Source of the DNA: Macquaria australasica
Taxonomy: Eukaryota; Chordata; Actinopteri; Centrarchiformes; Percichthyidae
Direction of reading: 5' to 3'
Length of the DNA: 64,000 bases
Assembly (NCBI GenBank): GCA_005408345.1
Contig: SEMN01000063.1
Span: 496,001-560,000 of the forward strand
The translations under genes were made by a program, and so were the position numbers. Below the pieces are notes generated by a model. It saw only the letters and a program-made list of their open reading frames with translations. It was not told where the DNA came from and made no database searches. Positions 12,040 to 23,700 of the stretch are shown here, in pieces; position 1 is the stretch's first letter; each line of letters begins with the position of its first letter.

Positions 12040-13227
12040 GTAAGTCGTGTTTATTCACCTTGCTTGTTCCTCCGGAGAATCTCGGAGCAAATCAAAACAA
12101 AGCGACCAAATCCTGGGCTAGCACGGATGCTAGTCGCCGTTATACCGTTAAAACTGACTCGCGTGGCGTTTGAGGGTCACCGTGATCGCAGGTGAAATAA
12201 CTGTTTTGTTAAAATTTAACTTCAGCCTGCAGCACCGATAATTCGTGTTGCGTTTGCGGCACGTTATTGGTTCCCCTACGAGCTTCCGCACAACACAAGG
12301 CTGCACATGATGACTGTTATTCGTTTTGACTGACTGCTGAGTTCATAAAACGACTCTTGTCATAAGTGGAAAACGTTTCACAATCTTTTTCTTTGTGTAA
12401 TAATAGCTCATACTCAATTAAGAGTAAAAGCCCTGCGTTTATAAAGTCATTTACAGTGTGTAGAAGAAAACAACAGTTTGTCTGTTACTCAAATTTAATT
12501 ATTAAAGAATTTTACAGTTGGAAAAATATACCGGTCAGTGCTCCAGCGTGGACAAACAGTGTAACAGAGAGAGACACTGTTTTTCACTTACCTCAAGTCA
12601 ATCTGTGGCGTTTCACTACCTCAAATTCTTGTTACATACCAGCTGTCAGATACACCAACATCGGTCTGCGATGAGCTTAAATCAGCCTGTATATTGCATG
12701 ATGGCACAGTTTATTTGTCAGGCTCTGCTTCCCAGCACATGAGCTAATTATGAGTTAAGCAAGTAACATATTTATCAACAAAGTATGTAGGAATTACAGC
12801 TGTCAGATGAATTGATCAAAATGTACAGTATTTTCCTTTGAAATGTTGTGAAGTGAAAGAAGTCTATAAGTGTCCTCAGCTGCGCTTCAGTACAGTATAT
12901 GGCACTGTTTACTTGCCACCTCTGATACATACATTACAAGTTACCAGTTTGTAGTTGAACCAGCAACCTAGAAATCCAAGTGATTCAATTTATCCTAACT
13001 CAAATGGAGGACATGCCTGCAAATGGTTAATATTTTTGCTTGGAAAAATCACTATAATGATTTTACACATTGTGCACTACAGTTTAGAGATGACAGGCTT
13101 CAGCACACTGTGATGCTGAAAAGAAACGAGACAAAACAAAAGAATGACTATATGATTGCACACTAGTTATTTGCAGTATTTTGTCACCTCTCACATTTCG
13201 ACCTCCTGTTGTTGTTTTAAAAAGCAG
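12040..13227 (+). other. nat8: Probable 5' UTR intron of the NAT8-like gene
   Basis: No gene was recognised inside. The first 300 bases are CpG-containing, which fits a promoter-proximal intron; the rest is A/T-rich. The open frames at 12366-12742 lack splice support or any recognisable motif. Confidence 0.4.
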
Positions 13228-13236
13228 GGCTGAGCC

Positions 13237-13911
13237 ATGGCCGGTATTCAGATCCGGAAGTATCAGGACGACGATGCCGAGGCAGTGAAGGAGATCTTCT
13301 CCCTGGGGATGAGCGAGCATGTGCCTTCGTCCTTCATGCACATTCTGAAACAGCCGCTGACCCAAATGGTGCTCATGTGCACGTTCTGCGCTCTCCTGAC
13401 CAGCTCCAAGTCCTTCCTGCTACCCATCCTGGCCATCACCCTCCTCCTGGCCGGGGCCCGGCAGTCTGTCGTCTACATGTTCAACAGCTACATCGACATC
13501 TCCCTCAAGAAGGACCTCAACAACATCAGTGAGACCTACCTGAGGCAGAAGGACTCGTGTTTTTGGGTGGCTGAAAGCGAAGGTCGGGTGGTCGGCACCG
13601 TGGCTTGCCTCCCTAATGAGAATGCGCCTGCGTGCTTGGAGTTGAAACGCATGTCTGTGCACCGCAATCACCGAGGGATGGGCATCGCTAAGGCTCTGTG
13701 TCGGACAGTAGCTGATTTTACTCGTGACAGGGGCTATGCAGCAGTCATCCTGTACACCTCTGTGGTGCAGACAGACGCTCAGAAGCTGTATGAGCACATG
13801 GGCTACGAGAAGATAAGAGAGTTTGTTGTTCCTGAGCTTGTTGCCAAAATCACAAACTTCACTCTGTTTGAGTACAGACTCGATTTACAGAGAGATGGGA
13901 AAAGGGACTGA
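13237..13911 (+). CDS. nat8: NAT8-family (camello-like) membrane-bound N-acetyltransferase
   Basis: One exon encodes 224 residues, the usual length for NAT8 proteins (about 227). The ATG at 13237 is in a strong context (gccATGG). Residues 43-80 are a hydrophobic hairpin that anchors the protein in the ER membrane. The GNAT fold follows from about residue 88. CFWVAE and GRVVGTVA (about 108-123) form the central strands; ELKRMSV (135-141) leads into acetyl-CoA motif A, RNHRGMG (143-149). ILYTS...AQKLYEHMGY (171-190) is the usual final segment. In mammals NAT8 acetylates cysteine S-conjugates, and NAT8/NAT8B act on lysines in the ER lumen; which activity this paralogue has cannot be told. Fish carry several nat8 copies, so the exact suffix is uncertain. 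The neighbourhood (dctn1, alms1) matches human 2p13, where NAT8 sits beside ALMS1. Confidence 0.88.
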   Translation: MAGIQIRKYQDDDAEAVKEIFSLGMSEHVPSSFMHILKQPLTQMVLMCTFCALLTSSKSFLLPILAITLLLAGARQSVVYMFNSYIDISLKKDLNNISETYLRQKDSCFWVAESEGRVVGTVACLPNENAPACLELKRMSVHRNHRGMGIAKALCRTVADFTRDRGYAAVILYTSVVQTDAQKLYEHMGYEKIREFVVPELVAKITNFTLFEYRLDLQRDGKRD

Positions 13912-14262
13912 GTGATCTTAAACTGAGACACAAAGACTGTGTAACGTTTCAGGGCGACAGTACCGTCCATTCACCCAGTTTCTGTGCTCATGTTTACCCA
14001 GCATGCATTGCAGTTAAGGCAACCAAACACTCAGGACAGGTCAGGTGACAGTATCCACATAAGGAACTGTTTACTCAACACACTTTGCAGTAAAAGGTTA
14101 GGCATGTTTTCTCTTGTTACAAACACACACAAGACAGATTGATCATTTATTATTGTTTTCGCAACACACTTTTTCCAGTTTTTATTGATGATTTCAACAT
14201 TTATACACATATAAAACAACAGATGAGCATGTAAACAGACAAACAAACCTAAGAAAGTTACT
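13912..14262 (+). other. nat8: 3' UTR of the NAT8-like gene and flank
   Basis: A/T-rich trailer after the TGA at 13909-13911. The nearest canonical poly(A) signals on this strand are AATAAA at 14735-14740 and 14743-14748, beyond the hairpin at 14263. The trailer may therefore be about 0.8 kb long or may use a variant signal. Confidence 0.35.
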
Positions 14263-14304
14263 CCCCTTTTTCTTCTATATTATTTTATATAGAAGAAAAA
14301 GGGG
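14263..14304. repeat. Perfect inverted repeat, 18-bp arms, 6-base loop
   Basis: Arms 14263-14280 and 14287-14304 are exact reverse complements (cccctttttcttctatat and its complement) around a tatttt loop. A further outer pair, about 11 of 12 matching, lies at 14255-14266 and 14312-14323, separated from the inner stem by a bulge. It lies in the trailer region of the NAT8-like gene. Confidence 0.7.
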
Positions 14305-14818
14305 TTTTGTTGGGGAGTTACTTTTTTAGTAGTCCATCCATTCTCACATTTCCGTAGTCTTCCTCACTGTTTCGGGTCCTGAATAATGTCAATTTCTCCC
14401 ACTTTTCTTCCATCTGTGATTCTTAAATGATGTGTCAGATTTCCTCTATCATCTCCATCCAATGTTCCTAGGAAGTGGGATCCATTTTACCCCATTTCCT
14501 TGTGATAGCTCTTTTTTATTATTATTAGCTATTAACAATATTTTGACCGGATACCTATCCTTTATTTGTTGTTGGGTTTTTTTCAGTAAAATTACACAGA
14601 GTAACTTTATTTTTAAAAATAGTTGATAGAAATATCTGCTACGTCCACTGTCATGCCGTTAAAGGGTTTGTGTTGATTGAGCTTCATTTGATTATTTAAT
14701 TTTGTCAAGGATTTCATTTCTACATGATACTGAGAATAAATTAATAAATACATCTGAACATGCTCTTCCTACTATTGTGTAGAATTCTTTTTTTTTTCTT
14801 TTTTTTTTGTAGTACCAT

Positions 14819-15109
14819 TAGGGATGCACCGATCCGATGCACCAAATTAGTATCGGCCCCGATACTGATCTTAAGCGGATCAACTATTGGCCATGACATG
14901 ACCAATCCACATTAAATACTGTTATTTGTTAATGTCATTATAAAATTCAGTGTTTCTGTTATCGGTTAGATGTGTTAAATCATGGCAGGCAGCCAACTCA
15001 CTTTTTAGTGCCACATTAATCCCTCATGGCCTCATGTCACCTTGGATCGGTACTTGGTAGCGGCATCGGTAGTTAACGGGAGAGAAAAAGTTGGATTGGT
15101 GCATCCTTA
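14819..15109. mobile_element. Non-autonomous DNA transposon with 17-bp terminal inverted repeats
   Basis: The left end TAGGGATGCACCGATCC (14819-14835) and right end GGATTGGTGCATCCTTA (15093-15109) are inverted copies with about 15 of 17 matching. The interior carries 'gtatcggccccgatactg', typical of hAT-like fish MITEs. The interior is non-coding, so it must rely on a transposase encoded elsewhere. I could not find matching target-site duplications, so it is probably old. Confidence 0.65.
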
Positions 15110-16435
15110 GTGCTGCTATTGTCATGTGGACAGTTTACCAAAACCATGTTATGAGATTATGTTGCAATAGAAATTAGGTGGTTGTGAATCTGTGAGCAAT
15201 AAGGTGCTTGAGATAAATGACAAGTTGTAGGTCTGATTCTTGGGTTTTAATAGCATACTTGTTGTTTGGACTTCTTTTCATATCAATCAAAAACATGGCC
15301 TGAGGGAGCACATCCTCTGCTTCCTTCAACTGTGACTTTTTGCAGTAGTTACTCTTCATGCACTTAGATATTTAACAGTATTGCGCTCTGACTTAGTTTT
15401 TGACATGCATGTGTACTTTGTACTTTACCTTTTCATCTAAAAATATACCCACACTTTCAGTTCCTTTTTTCTACTGAGCTGTGTTATAATCTCCAGAGCA
15501 ATCTAGATGAGGTTTTGTTAGATGTGTGGGTACAGTACTGCATTTTCACATTTCACATTTTCACAGGAAGAACAAGTTCCTTCTTTATGAGAGCCAGAGG
15601 AAGCTTGTTGTGGCCACAGGGCAAGGGTCCTGCTGGGAACTGAATCGGATATTGATGGTTTCGGGCAATACTGAGGTTCTGTCCTGGCGACTTGTTTTGC
15701 ACACAGGATGCTACACTGTTAATGTCTGTGTTCCAGACGGATGCTCACAAGCTGTGAGGTTGTCAGGTTGTTGATCTAATGAATATCTCCGTTTCATGAA
15801 ATTTGCGATATCAATCGGGATTCAAGGTACATCAAGTTTTGGTTGTAAACTTTCAGCTCTAACTTAATTGTCCCCAAGGATAAATTTGTCTTACAGCCAG
15901 GTGAAACACACTTAAAACTAGAAAATAATTAAATACATAAAACATGTTACAAACATATATAAAACTATTGCTAAAACCCTAAACACAAACTCACATAAAA
16001 GAAATGTGTGCTCTAGTTGAATTACCTTTTCATTGCTACAGTTGATTTTTATTCTCCTGTATTTTTTTGTATGTTTGTTTGTTTGTTTTACTTCTCCTTG
16101 GGTGTTTTTTTTTTTTGGTGCAAATGTATAATTTTTCTGGGTGATTTCCCCTGCTGCCTCCCTTGAGTCTCTGTTTTCTTACCCCTTAATTATTTTATTT
16201 TATTTTTTCTGATGATTTAAAAATAATACCAATAATTTATCCACACTAGTACTAGTCTTGCCTAAATAAAGTTTAAAAAAGTGCTTCACATGGCCAAAAG
16301 AGAGACATAGCTGCTCAGGAAAACATTTTTCAGAGGAATTGCCCATAATGTGCTAAATTCTCTCTAAATTCTAATAAAAATGTATTATTTACACGACAGC
16401 TGTTACCTACTTACCAGTGAATGCAGTAATGTGCT
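15110..16435. other. Intergenic, no gene seen
   Basis: A/T-rich, with a T-rich patch at about 16040-16130 and a possible repeat scrap ('ttgtccccaaggataaatttg') at about 15868-15960. The frame at 15526-15774 has no recognisable motif or splice support. Confidence 0.4.
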
Positions 16436-16684
16436 TTATACATCTTTATAGTCTGATACAGTGTGAAAACTATCACCGGGCTCCTCGGTTTCTGTGAGCC
16501 GGGCTGGCTCAGGCAGCAGCTCGGACACCTCAGGACGGATGTGTCCGGTCAGACCTCCATGGATGGATGTAGCCCGTCGGGGACGAAGCTGAGCGGTTAG
16601 CCGGATTTTAGGACACAAAGAGGTACGATTGAGCACACGTATGTCATCTGGCCAGTGGGAGATAAATTCAAAATACATACACAC
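16436..16684 (-). other. Unassigned GC-rich open frame between nat8 and dctn1
   Basis: A minus-strand frame of 82 codons from an ATG at 16682-16684, or a slightly shorter exon opened by an acceptor-like cccactggccag. It is markedly richer in G, C and CpG than the surrounding A/T-rich DNA. The predicted peptide is charged, with no membrane segment or motif I know, and ends GDSFHTVSDYKDV. It could be a terminal exon of an uncharacterised gene, a decayed retrocopy, or the CpG-rich start of a non-coding transcript. I do not recognise it. Confidence 0.2.
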
Positions 16685-16690
16685 GCATGT

Positions 16691-17689
16691 TTAGAAATAT
16701 ACACGTGTGTGTCTTGTTAAAATTAACTCGTTAAGAGGTTTTATTGAGAAAGCCAACCGACGATAACGACTACTTTTGCTAGCAGCGGGTCAGGGAGTGT
16801 CCCACAGCACCAAATACCAGCGTTAAAAGTGAGGGTTTTAATACCACTCACAGCTGTTTAAAATGCGGCATTTGCACATTAAAACGAATAATTATGGAGT
16901 CGAGACCATTACAAATATTTAGTTAGTTGTGGCTGGCGATTAATGGAGGCGGTGTGGATCCGGATATCAAGCCCTAATGAGATGAATGGGCTTCATTCTG
17001 GTTTGGATTAATTAGCCCTAATCTTCAATCCACATTGGGGTTTTTTTTTCTCCTAATTTCTCATCCAGTTTGGTTAATCTGTCGGAGAGAAAATGTCATG
17101 TCAGGCTGCAGCCACACCCATGCTGTGATTTATTATGATTCCCACCAGGCAAAAACATTAGTATTATTTCGCTTTTTTATTTTTTCAAATGAATAGCTGC
17201 TAATTATGTTAAATAAATGACTGAAATAACGTTATTTTGGGTCAACGAGGCAGTAGGGTGTCTCTGGAGCAGTGGTCTCTGGGCTTTTAGCTCACTAGAT
17301 GGCACCAAATCTAGCTCTTATAAATGTAACATTAGCCACAGACGTTTTTATTTGTATTTTGTAATGATTTTTTTAAATTTTCTTATTGGCCATGCAGTTA
17401 AATTGGGCTAATTGGTGCTAATTTGATACACATTGGAGTGAAGTACTGGACTGAACAGGCTCTGTTTTTCTTTCTATGGATGACCTATTTCTCCTGTATG
17501 CATGGTATAGTGTTGAGAGCAGGCTGAATGTCATTAGCATGCATGTGGTGGAGAGGAAGCCCAGCATATAATTAGCTAATGTTTATCCACTATTGTAAGC
17601 AGAGCTATTTTCATTATCAATTCATCTACTTATAATTGATCGTTGAATAAAGTAAATGTTAAAAAATATTAACTTTTTTTTCCTCAAAT
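16691..17689. other. Intergenic, no gene seen
   Basis: A/T-rich flank with scattered CpG near 16755-16800. The frame at 17217-17411 has no family resemblance. Confidence 0.4.
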
Positions 17690-17900
17690 TGCTTGTTTGT
17701 CTGACACAACACAACAATTCAGTACCCAAAGATATTTAATTTACAATGATATAAAACTAAGAAAAGCAGTAAATCCTCACATTTGAGACACTTAAACTGG
17801 TGAATGTTTAGCGACTGAAAGACAATTTCTTGACTGTCAAAACTGCTGCAGAATATTTTTGTGTTGATTGACAATCGCTACATACTGAAATACCAAATTT
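17690..17900 (-). repeat. Interspersed 'gcagc...gattaatcg' repeat, minus-strand copy
   Basis: Read on the minus strand, it carries the ordered words 'gtgaggattta', 'agttttatatcatt' and 'aatatctttggg', then 'gtcagacaa', as in the copy at 40395-40690. It lies back to back with a plus-strand copy at 17935. Confidence 0.6.
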
Positions 17901-17934
17901 ATGTGGACTACACGGTTATATCATACTGTATATT

Positions 17935-18262
17935 AGAGCTGAATAATCAGTTGATTTATCCATTAGTCGATAGATAGAAAATGAATCTGCACCTATTTAG
18001 ATAATCAGTTAATTGTTTGTCATTATTTAAGTAAAAATGCCAAATAGTCTCTGATTCCAGCCACTCAAATATCAATATTTGCTTTTTTTTTTTTTTCGTA
18101 ACTGTAATGATGATTAACTTAATATCTTGGAATATTGGACTGTTGGTCAGACAAAACAAGTAATGTAAACGTGGGCATTTTTCACTATTTCCTGACATTT
18201 TATAGACCAATTAATTCATCAGTTAGTCAAGAAAATAATGTAAATACTCTGTAGTTGCAGCC
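17935..18262 (+). repeat. Interspersed 'gcagc...gattaatcg' repeat, plus-strand copy
   Basis: It begins 'ttagagctgaataatcagttga' and ends 'gttagtcaagaaaataatg...gtagttgcagcc'. The middle contains 'gactgttggtcagacaaaac'. The ends are imperfect inverted versions of each other, which suggests a non-autonomous DNA element. It is very common in percomorph fish. Confidence 0.65.
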
Positions 18263-18850
18263 TTACTGTATTTGGTAGAAACATTTTTATTAATTACTTA
18301 CATTTGATGATAACAGACCTTTTATTTAAACATAACCACTACTTTACCAATTGATTCCAATTTCCAATCAATAGTTTAAACCAGTTATCAGGTAAAATAT
18401 TGCTACTTAACAGTGGTAAAAAGTTGCTTGATCTGTTTTACTTCATCATTTGGTTTTCCGGTTGTAAGTCATATTAAATAGGCAATCTGAAGACATCACT
18501 TTGGGATCCATTTATCATTGTTTTTTTATATAAAATGAACAAATTACTAACCATTAACTTAATTGAAAGAAAAAATCTGATTAAACAGATTAATTTCTTT
18601 ATAAAATTAGTTATTTGCAGCCCTTAATGAAACTTCCTGTTTTTTTGTGACGCACCTAAGAATTCTTTACCTTGATGACATAATGATGTTACCTTGATGA
18701 CTCCTGACACAGCAGTTTGCATTTCAGCCAATGATTCAACTATCTATGTAGGCAAAATCTCTTTCACACATGCCAAACTTCAATCCTGTTCCTCCTAAAT
18801 AGTCTCAATCAATGCCAAAGCTTCCAGGGCGTAGACATGTTCATCTTTAC
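18263..18850. other. Intergenic, no gene seen
   Basis: A/T-rich. A scrap at about 18540-18625 ('gattaaacagattaatttc ... tttgcagccc') looks like a further decayed copy of the repeat at 17935. Confidence 0.35.
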
Positions 18851-19050
18851 CTTGTTTCGTGACGTTGATTTGTTCCTCCTGGACCGGCAGAGACCAGCGG
18901 AGGTGCAGTGTGGTCGTAATGTTCGTCCTCAAATCCTTGCGTGTCACCTCTGTTCCTGCAACCTTCCTGTGCACCGGAAAAAGACTCGCAGCAGCAGGCG
19001 GCGTTTGGCTGGGCTGGTGACGCCTCTTTCTCTGCCATTGTCCTCATCTT
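18851..19050 (-). other. Candidate minus-strand exon, unassigned
   Basis: On the minus strand a 200-base stretch is bounded by an acceptor-like cctccttacag and a good donor, AAACAAG|gtaaag. It stays open from MAEKEASPAQPNAACCC through about 60 codons and is GC-rich. A second frame is also open over much of it. The peptide is not one I recognise and is low in hydrophobic residues. It lies upstream of the other unassigned frame at 16436-16684 on the same strand. However, the phases of the two do not join cleanly with the splice sites I see. Confidence 0.2.
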
Positions 19051-20180
19051 CTGTAAGGAGGCAGTTCTTTGATTTTGGCTGTCTGCTGGTCGTCTCCTTA
19101 TTATTTCCTCGGTGAGAGATAAGGACTCCCCCTCTCCCCTGCACCCCCTCTTTTGGTTCTGCCTTTGTCATTTGCATAAAAGGGTGCAAAGAGACTGCAG
19201 AGGTTTACTTTGTGTCCCAAAACATGCCCAACTGTGTTTAACTCTCCCACGTCTGAAATCTCGGGCTGTTTTCTAGACTTTATATGCAATTTTGTGAGTT
19301 TTATCTGTAGCCCCTGAAGCCATAAACGCATATACTGGCTCAATATATGTCCCTGCTGTATGTGAGGTGATAATACTCAGCCTACAGAGAAGTACATTTA
19401 GTTGTCCTGGTTCATGCTTGGTTGCTGAAGCTTTATGAGCGATGTATTATTCGGTAGGGAAAATATCTCCCCTGTCCTGAAGGCTGGGTATTTTTTGTTT
19501 GTCTGATGCTGAAGTGCATACTCTTACAACATCTCTCATCTGCCTCTAAGCTGAAAGCTTTTGCACAGAAACCCTGCAGCGTTTGCTTCCATTGCAAAAA
19601 GTTGACAACACAGAAATAGAGAGGGCTACGAGTTAGAAAAAAAAGCCCCAGCCATGCAGTTAGCTGATAAAAGCTGATAAAGGAGAGTTAATCCTCGCTC
19701 TGTGACGAGGCCCTAATGCAATCTGCTGGCTTTTGCGTACAGTGTGCTGCATTACAGAGCATCACCTGGGCCTTTTGTGTTCAAGCACAATGAAACAGCA
19801 CCAGATTGAGTTGAACTGGTTCACTTCCCCCGTGGTTGAAAAATGCTTACTGCGTGTGTTTTTGCATTTTTAATTTGTAGGCTAGATGGATTTTTTTCTC
19901 CCTCCCAGCGTTCACGCTTTTAGCAGAAGAAACAATTTGACAGTAATCTGACATTGACTGCAGTGCAAGGAGAGTAGAGTTTTAGGATACATCTGGGCTC
20001 TTTTACAATATTTCTTTGCTGCATTGGTGGCTTTAAAGGACTTGTTTTTGTTGACTCACTGATCATTTATAACTGTAGTGATTATTATGGGATTTTGTAC
20101 TTAAATGATTTGTCTTATCAGGACTTAGATGCTCTTTGATCAGCCACAGAGAAGTCCTGAAGAAGTCCAAAACAACTCCT
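19051..20180. other. Intergenic DNA upstream of dctn1
   Basis: No gene was recognised. Mixed composition with moderate GC near 19050-19200, then A/T-rich DNA up to the GC-rich dctn1 start region. Confidence 0.4.
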
Positions 20181-20767
20181 CTTAATGTGGCACGATGCAG
20201 AGGTTTGGAGCATGGGAATAATGACTGTCAAGTTTATTTTGAGAGGCGTATTTGCAGGCTTTAGGACCCAGCACCTCAGTCTGGGCCTAAACCACCCTCC
20301 CTCCTGCAGAAGCCAGCAGCAGACTCTAGCGCAGCGCAGTGCTGCCGCTCAGCTGATGCTCTCACAGCAGACCCAAGCCTGGCTGTTTTTTTCCCCCCTC
20401 TTCTTTGCTCTGCTGTTTTCCTCCGGTCCATTCATCGGAGGGGTGGATCTGCACCGTCTGCCTCCTCAGAAACTTTCTGACAGAGCCAAAAGCTCCCTGC
20501 CGGCTTTCCTCTGGGAGCAGCAGAGAGGAGGGGACGGGGAGTTTTGAGAGCTCAGACTGTGCTGTGTGGATCAGGAGAGGGATGGTGTGATTCTGTAAAG
20601 AAGAGACGGAGAGGAAGAGGCAGACGCTCCGGCAGCATCACCGAAACCCCCCACTCCCCTCACCCCTCTCCTAGACCCCCTTCTGTCTGGCCGACGCGCT
20701 CCCCAATAACACGTTCTTTCAGTCAGTCAAGACAGGCGGTTTGGGGGCGGCTCGGCAACCTGGAAAC
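20181..20767 (+). promoter_or_regulatory. dctn1: GC-rich promoter and 5' UTR of full-length dctn1 (p150)
   Basis: GC and CpG rise sharply from about 20260, with purine-rich gag/gga tracts and a C-rich stretch just before the coding ATG. A three-codon upstream ORF (ATG GTG TGA) lies at 20582-20590. No TATA box was identified. The transcription start is likely within 20400-20620, judged from composition only. Confidence 0.5.
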
Positions 20768-23700
20768 ATGTCACAGACTAGGAGGAGCACGTACACCCGG
20801 GTGAGTGTGTACAAGGTGTTTATACATCCTATTTAGGTGAATGAATGGGCCAGACTGTGGTGTTTTAAGTTAGTCCTGGTCGGTGCGCCATTGTCTCTGT
20901 TACGTCTGCTCAATTTGTTTCACTCTGTCATCTGCTACATGTCGATTTCTACTTTGAATAGAAAGGGTTTCTAATCCATTTCAGCTCTGCATTCCTCTGT
21001 CTGAATTGTCGCCCTTTGTTCGGCTCAGTTCCCCCGCCGGGTTCAACACTGCTGCTGTGATGTTAGGGTTCAGACCTCTGTGATGAGTCTGAAGTAGGAG
21101 ATGAGACATGACAGGTTCATAAGGCTTTTTTTTTTTGTTATCAGCAGACACTGAACGCACAATCCATGAGCCCCAGAAGACTTCCTGTTTGTCATCCGTC
21201 TCTGAGTCAGGCAGCTTTCTTGTCACCGGGAGGGATGACATCAGTGCTCGCTCACATACAGAAACCTTTCAGCTGCTCTTTTCTTTCCTTCAGATCACAG
21301 AAAACCCACTTGCTTATCAAGAATAGTCCTCAGATTGTACACTTTGTAATTTAGCCTGCGTTACATGGAGACTATCTATTTAAAACCATGTGCATGACAG
21401 TGTTTCAGTAGCTTACTTTTTGGAGAAAACAAAGCAACAACTCTGTCTTCAGGCTGACAGGTTTCATCAGCGCCTTCATCAGAGCGTCGTGAGTGTTACA
21501 GTACTGACTATAGCATTATAGTCAGTGTGAGTTTGCGTGTGTTTTAAGAGTAGAGTGGCACTAAATAATTCAGCACACCCTCCGTGGGTCCTCTCTGCCT
21601 CCAGCACATGGTGAACAGGTCGGAGCAATGACTGAACAACACTGAAAGCTTCATTACAGACTGTTAGCAGGAGCGAGGCAGCCCATTCACAACACTTAGG
21701 TTTTAATTATTTTGCGACTTTAAAGAAGGCATGAATTATAAACCCCAGTGGATGTTTGATTGCAGATTGTTGACGGGTGCGTTTGAGCTGTGTAGTCTCC
21801 CCGAAGTGCTGTAAACCAAGGATTCATGCTTCTGTTATGAATCTGAAGTGATTTGGTGACTTTAAATAGATGTTAAAGCTTGAATAAAAGATCTTGAAGG
21901 ACTTGACAAAAGCCTCAAGGACACATTCACTGCACATGACGAGGTAAAATGTAAGCTAGGTTAATTAGCCTTTAAGCAATCATGGGAATTCAGGTTTTGC
22001 ATACTTGCTGAATATCTTGTGTCTGGTTTAATATATGATGTCTGGTTTTATATGTAAGCAGCAGGAAAGTGGAGATGAATGGCTGCCAGAAGAAGAGTTG
22101 ATCATTTCTTCTCTTTTTGATAATATTTCAAGATATTTTATTAGAGAAATAAACTCATATCCTCGCTCTAAGTTCTGCCTAATCAATTAGTTTCCCCTAA
22201 TACTAAGCTGAGAATAGAAAGAAGTGACAATGTTTTCCCCCAATCTGTATTTTGACCAGTAAATCCATTGTTCAGTGGCTATGGTTGGGAATGTAAACTA
22301 TTGCCTCAATGCCTTTTTAAGAAGTGACATCATCTTTGAGCTTATGTTTAACAAAACAGTCCTTATAATGCCACATTCCAGCCTATGCTTTGCTTCGATT
22401 TAATGCATCCACCTTGTGCAATATGGATGGCTGACTTTTAAGGCCTGTAGCTACATGGTTTAACGAGATGTTACAGTTTGAGGGGTTTTTAAATTTTTTT
22501 TTTACCTCTTCTCCTTTCCAGTTTGGAACGGCCAATCCCCTTGTATTGCTTTCCATGTCACTGCTGTCTCCACCGTTGGCCTGTGAAGGGAGTAGACAGC
22601 AGCAGGTTAAGGACAACAAAGATATGATCCCTCACTACCTTCCCCCAGTTGTGTTCATTAGAATCTGTGAAAGACTTGGCGATAATTAATCATTTTATAT
22701 CATTGTAACAGTATATATCACGATACAGTAATTGTTCATTGTTCATTCAACTAAGAAATCGTTTGAAATAACCATGCCATACTTCATGCTCTGTATTTCC
22801 AATTTCTCCTCCTCTGTTATCTTGTCACTCTCTTCTTCTGCGGCGATTGGCAAACCAGCTTAGAGGTGCATTACCAAATCAGGATACCTTGCCTGCCCCG
22901 AATATAAATCAGAGACACTAAAGGATAGCTCCCACGGTGGAAAAGGTCTTGCCAGTCTCTACAGGTGGACACATTTCTACCGTCACACTGTATATACTGT
23001 CATATTGCCAACACGAAGTAGAGCTAGAAAAATTTGCTGAGCTGATAAATTGATCAATATTAGCTTGTTGCAGATATATTGGTGTATTTGTCGGCCAATA
23101 AATAACAAGAAATTGCAGCAGATAAGTGTAAAAGATATATTTTACGTAGTTTAGAAACAGTCTCACACTAGTGACAGTTTGTCCACCAGAGAGCAGGTTT
23201 ATTTTTCAACTGTAAAATATTCACAATTCTTTAAAAAACTAATCTAAGGGGTCCATAACAAAAGTGTTTGTTTTCATTGTATGTAATGCAAACAAAAAAA
23301 TAATATTGGCCGTTATGTTGTTAGCAGATTTTTAAAACTCAACTATCAATATCGGTATCGGCTTTAAAAATACAAGGAATTCTTAGGAACTTGTTGTTAA
23401 TACGAACAAAATTTGTTGTTGACGCTTTTGTTTGATATTTGTTGTGTTTAGAGTTAATAAAAGGTATATTTATAAGTTGTCAACAGGTTTAGCAATAGAG
23501 GCTTGTTAGAAGTAGCGTCAGACTTAAAACTGCTTGGATCATACAACGAGAACTTGACCACAGAAACCTGCAGTGGACGGAGCAGATTAGAGTTTAATAC
23601 TTGATATTTTAGTCTGCAGAGGTTGTTGAAGCAGCACATAGACAGTGTGTGTTTACAGTGAGCTCAAGGAGAGTCAGAGTATGTTCTCTCACGGTGTAAT

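Noticed and set aside
13420..13797. 125-codon minus-strand frame
   Set aside because: It is an antisense shadow of the NAT8-like coding exon.
14337..14590. Possible LINE fragment on the minus strand downstream of nat8
   Set aside because: The words loosely resemble fish L1-type sequence, but no conserved protein motif could be read, so the call was not made.
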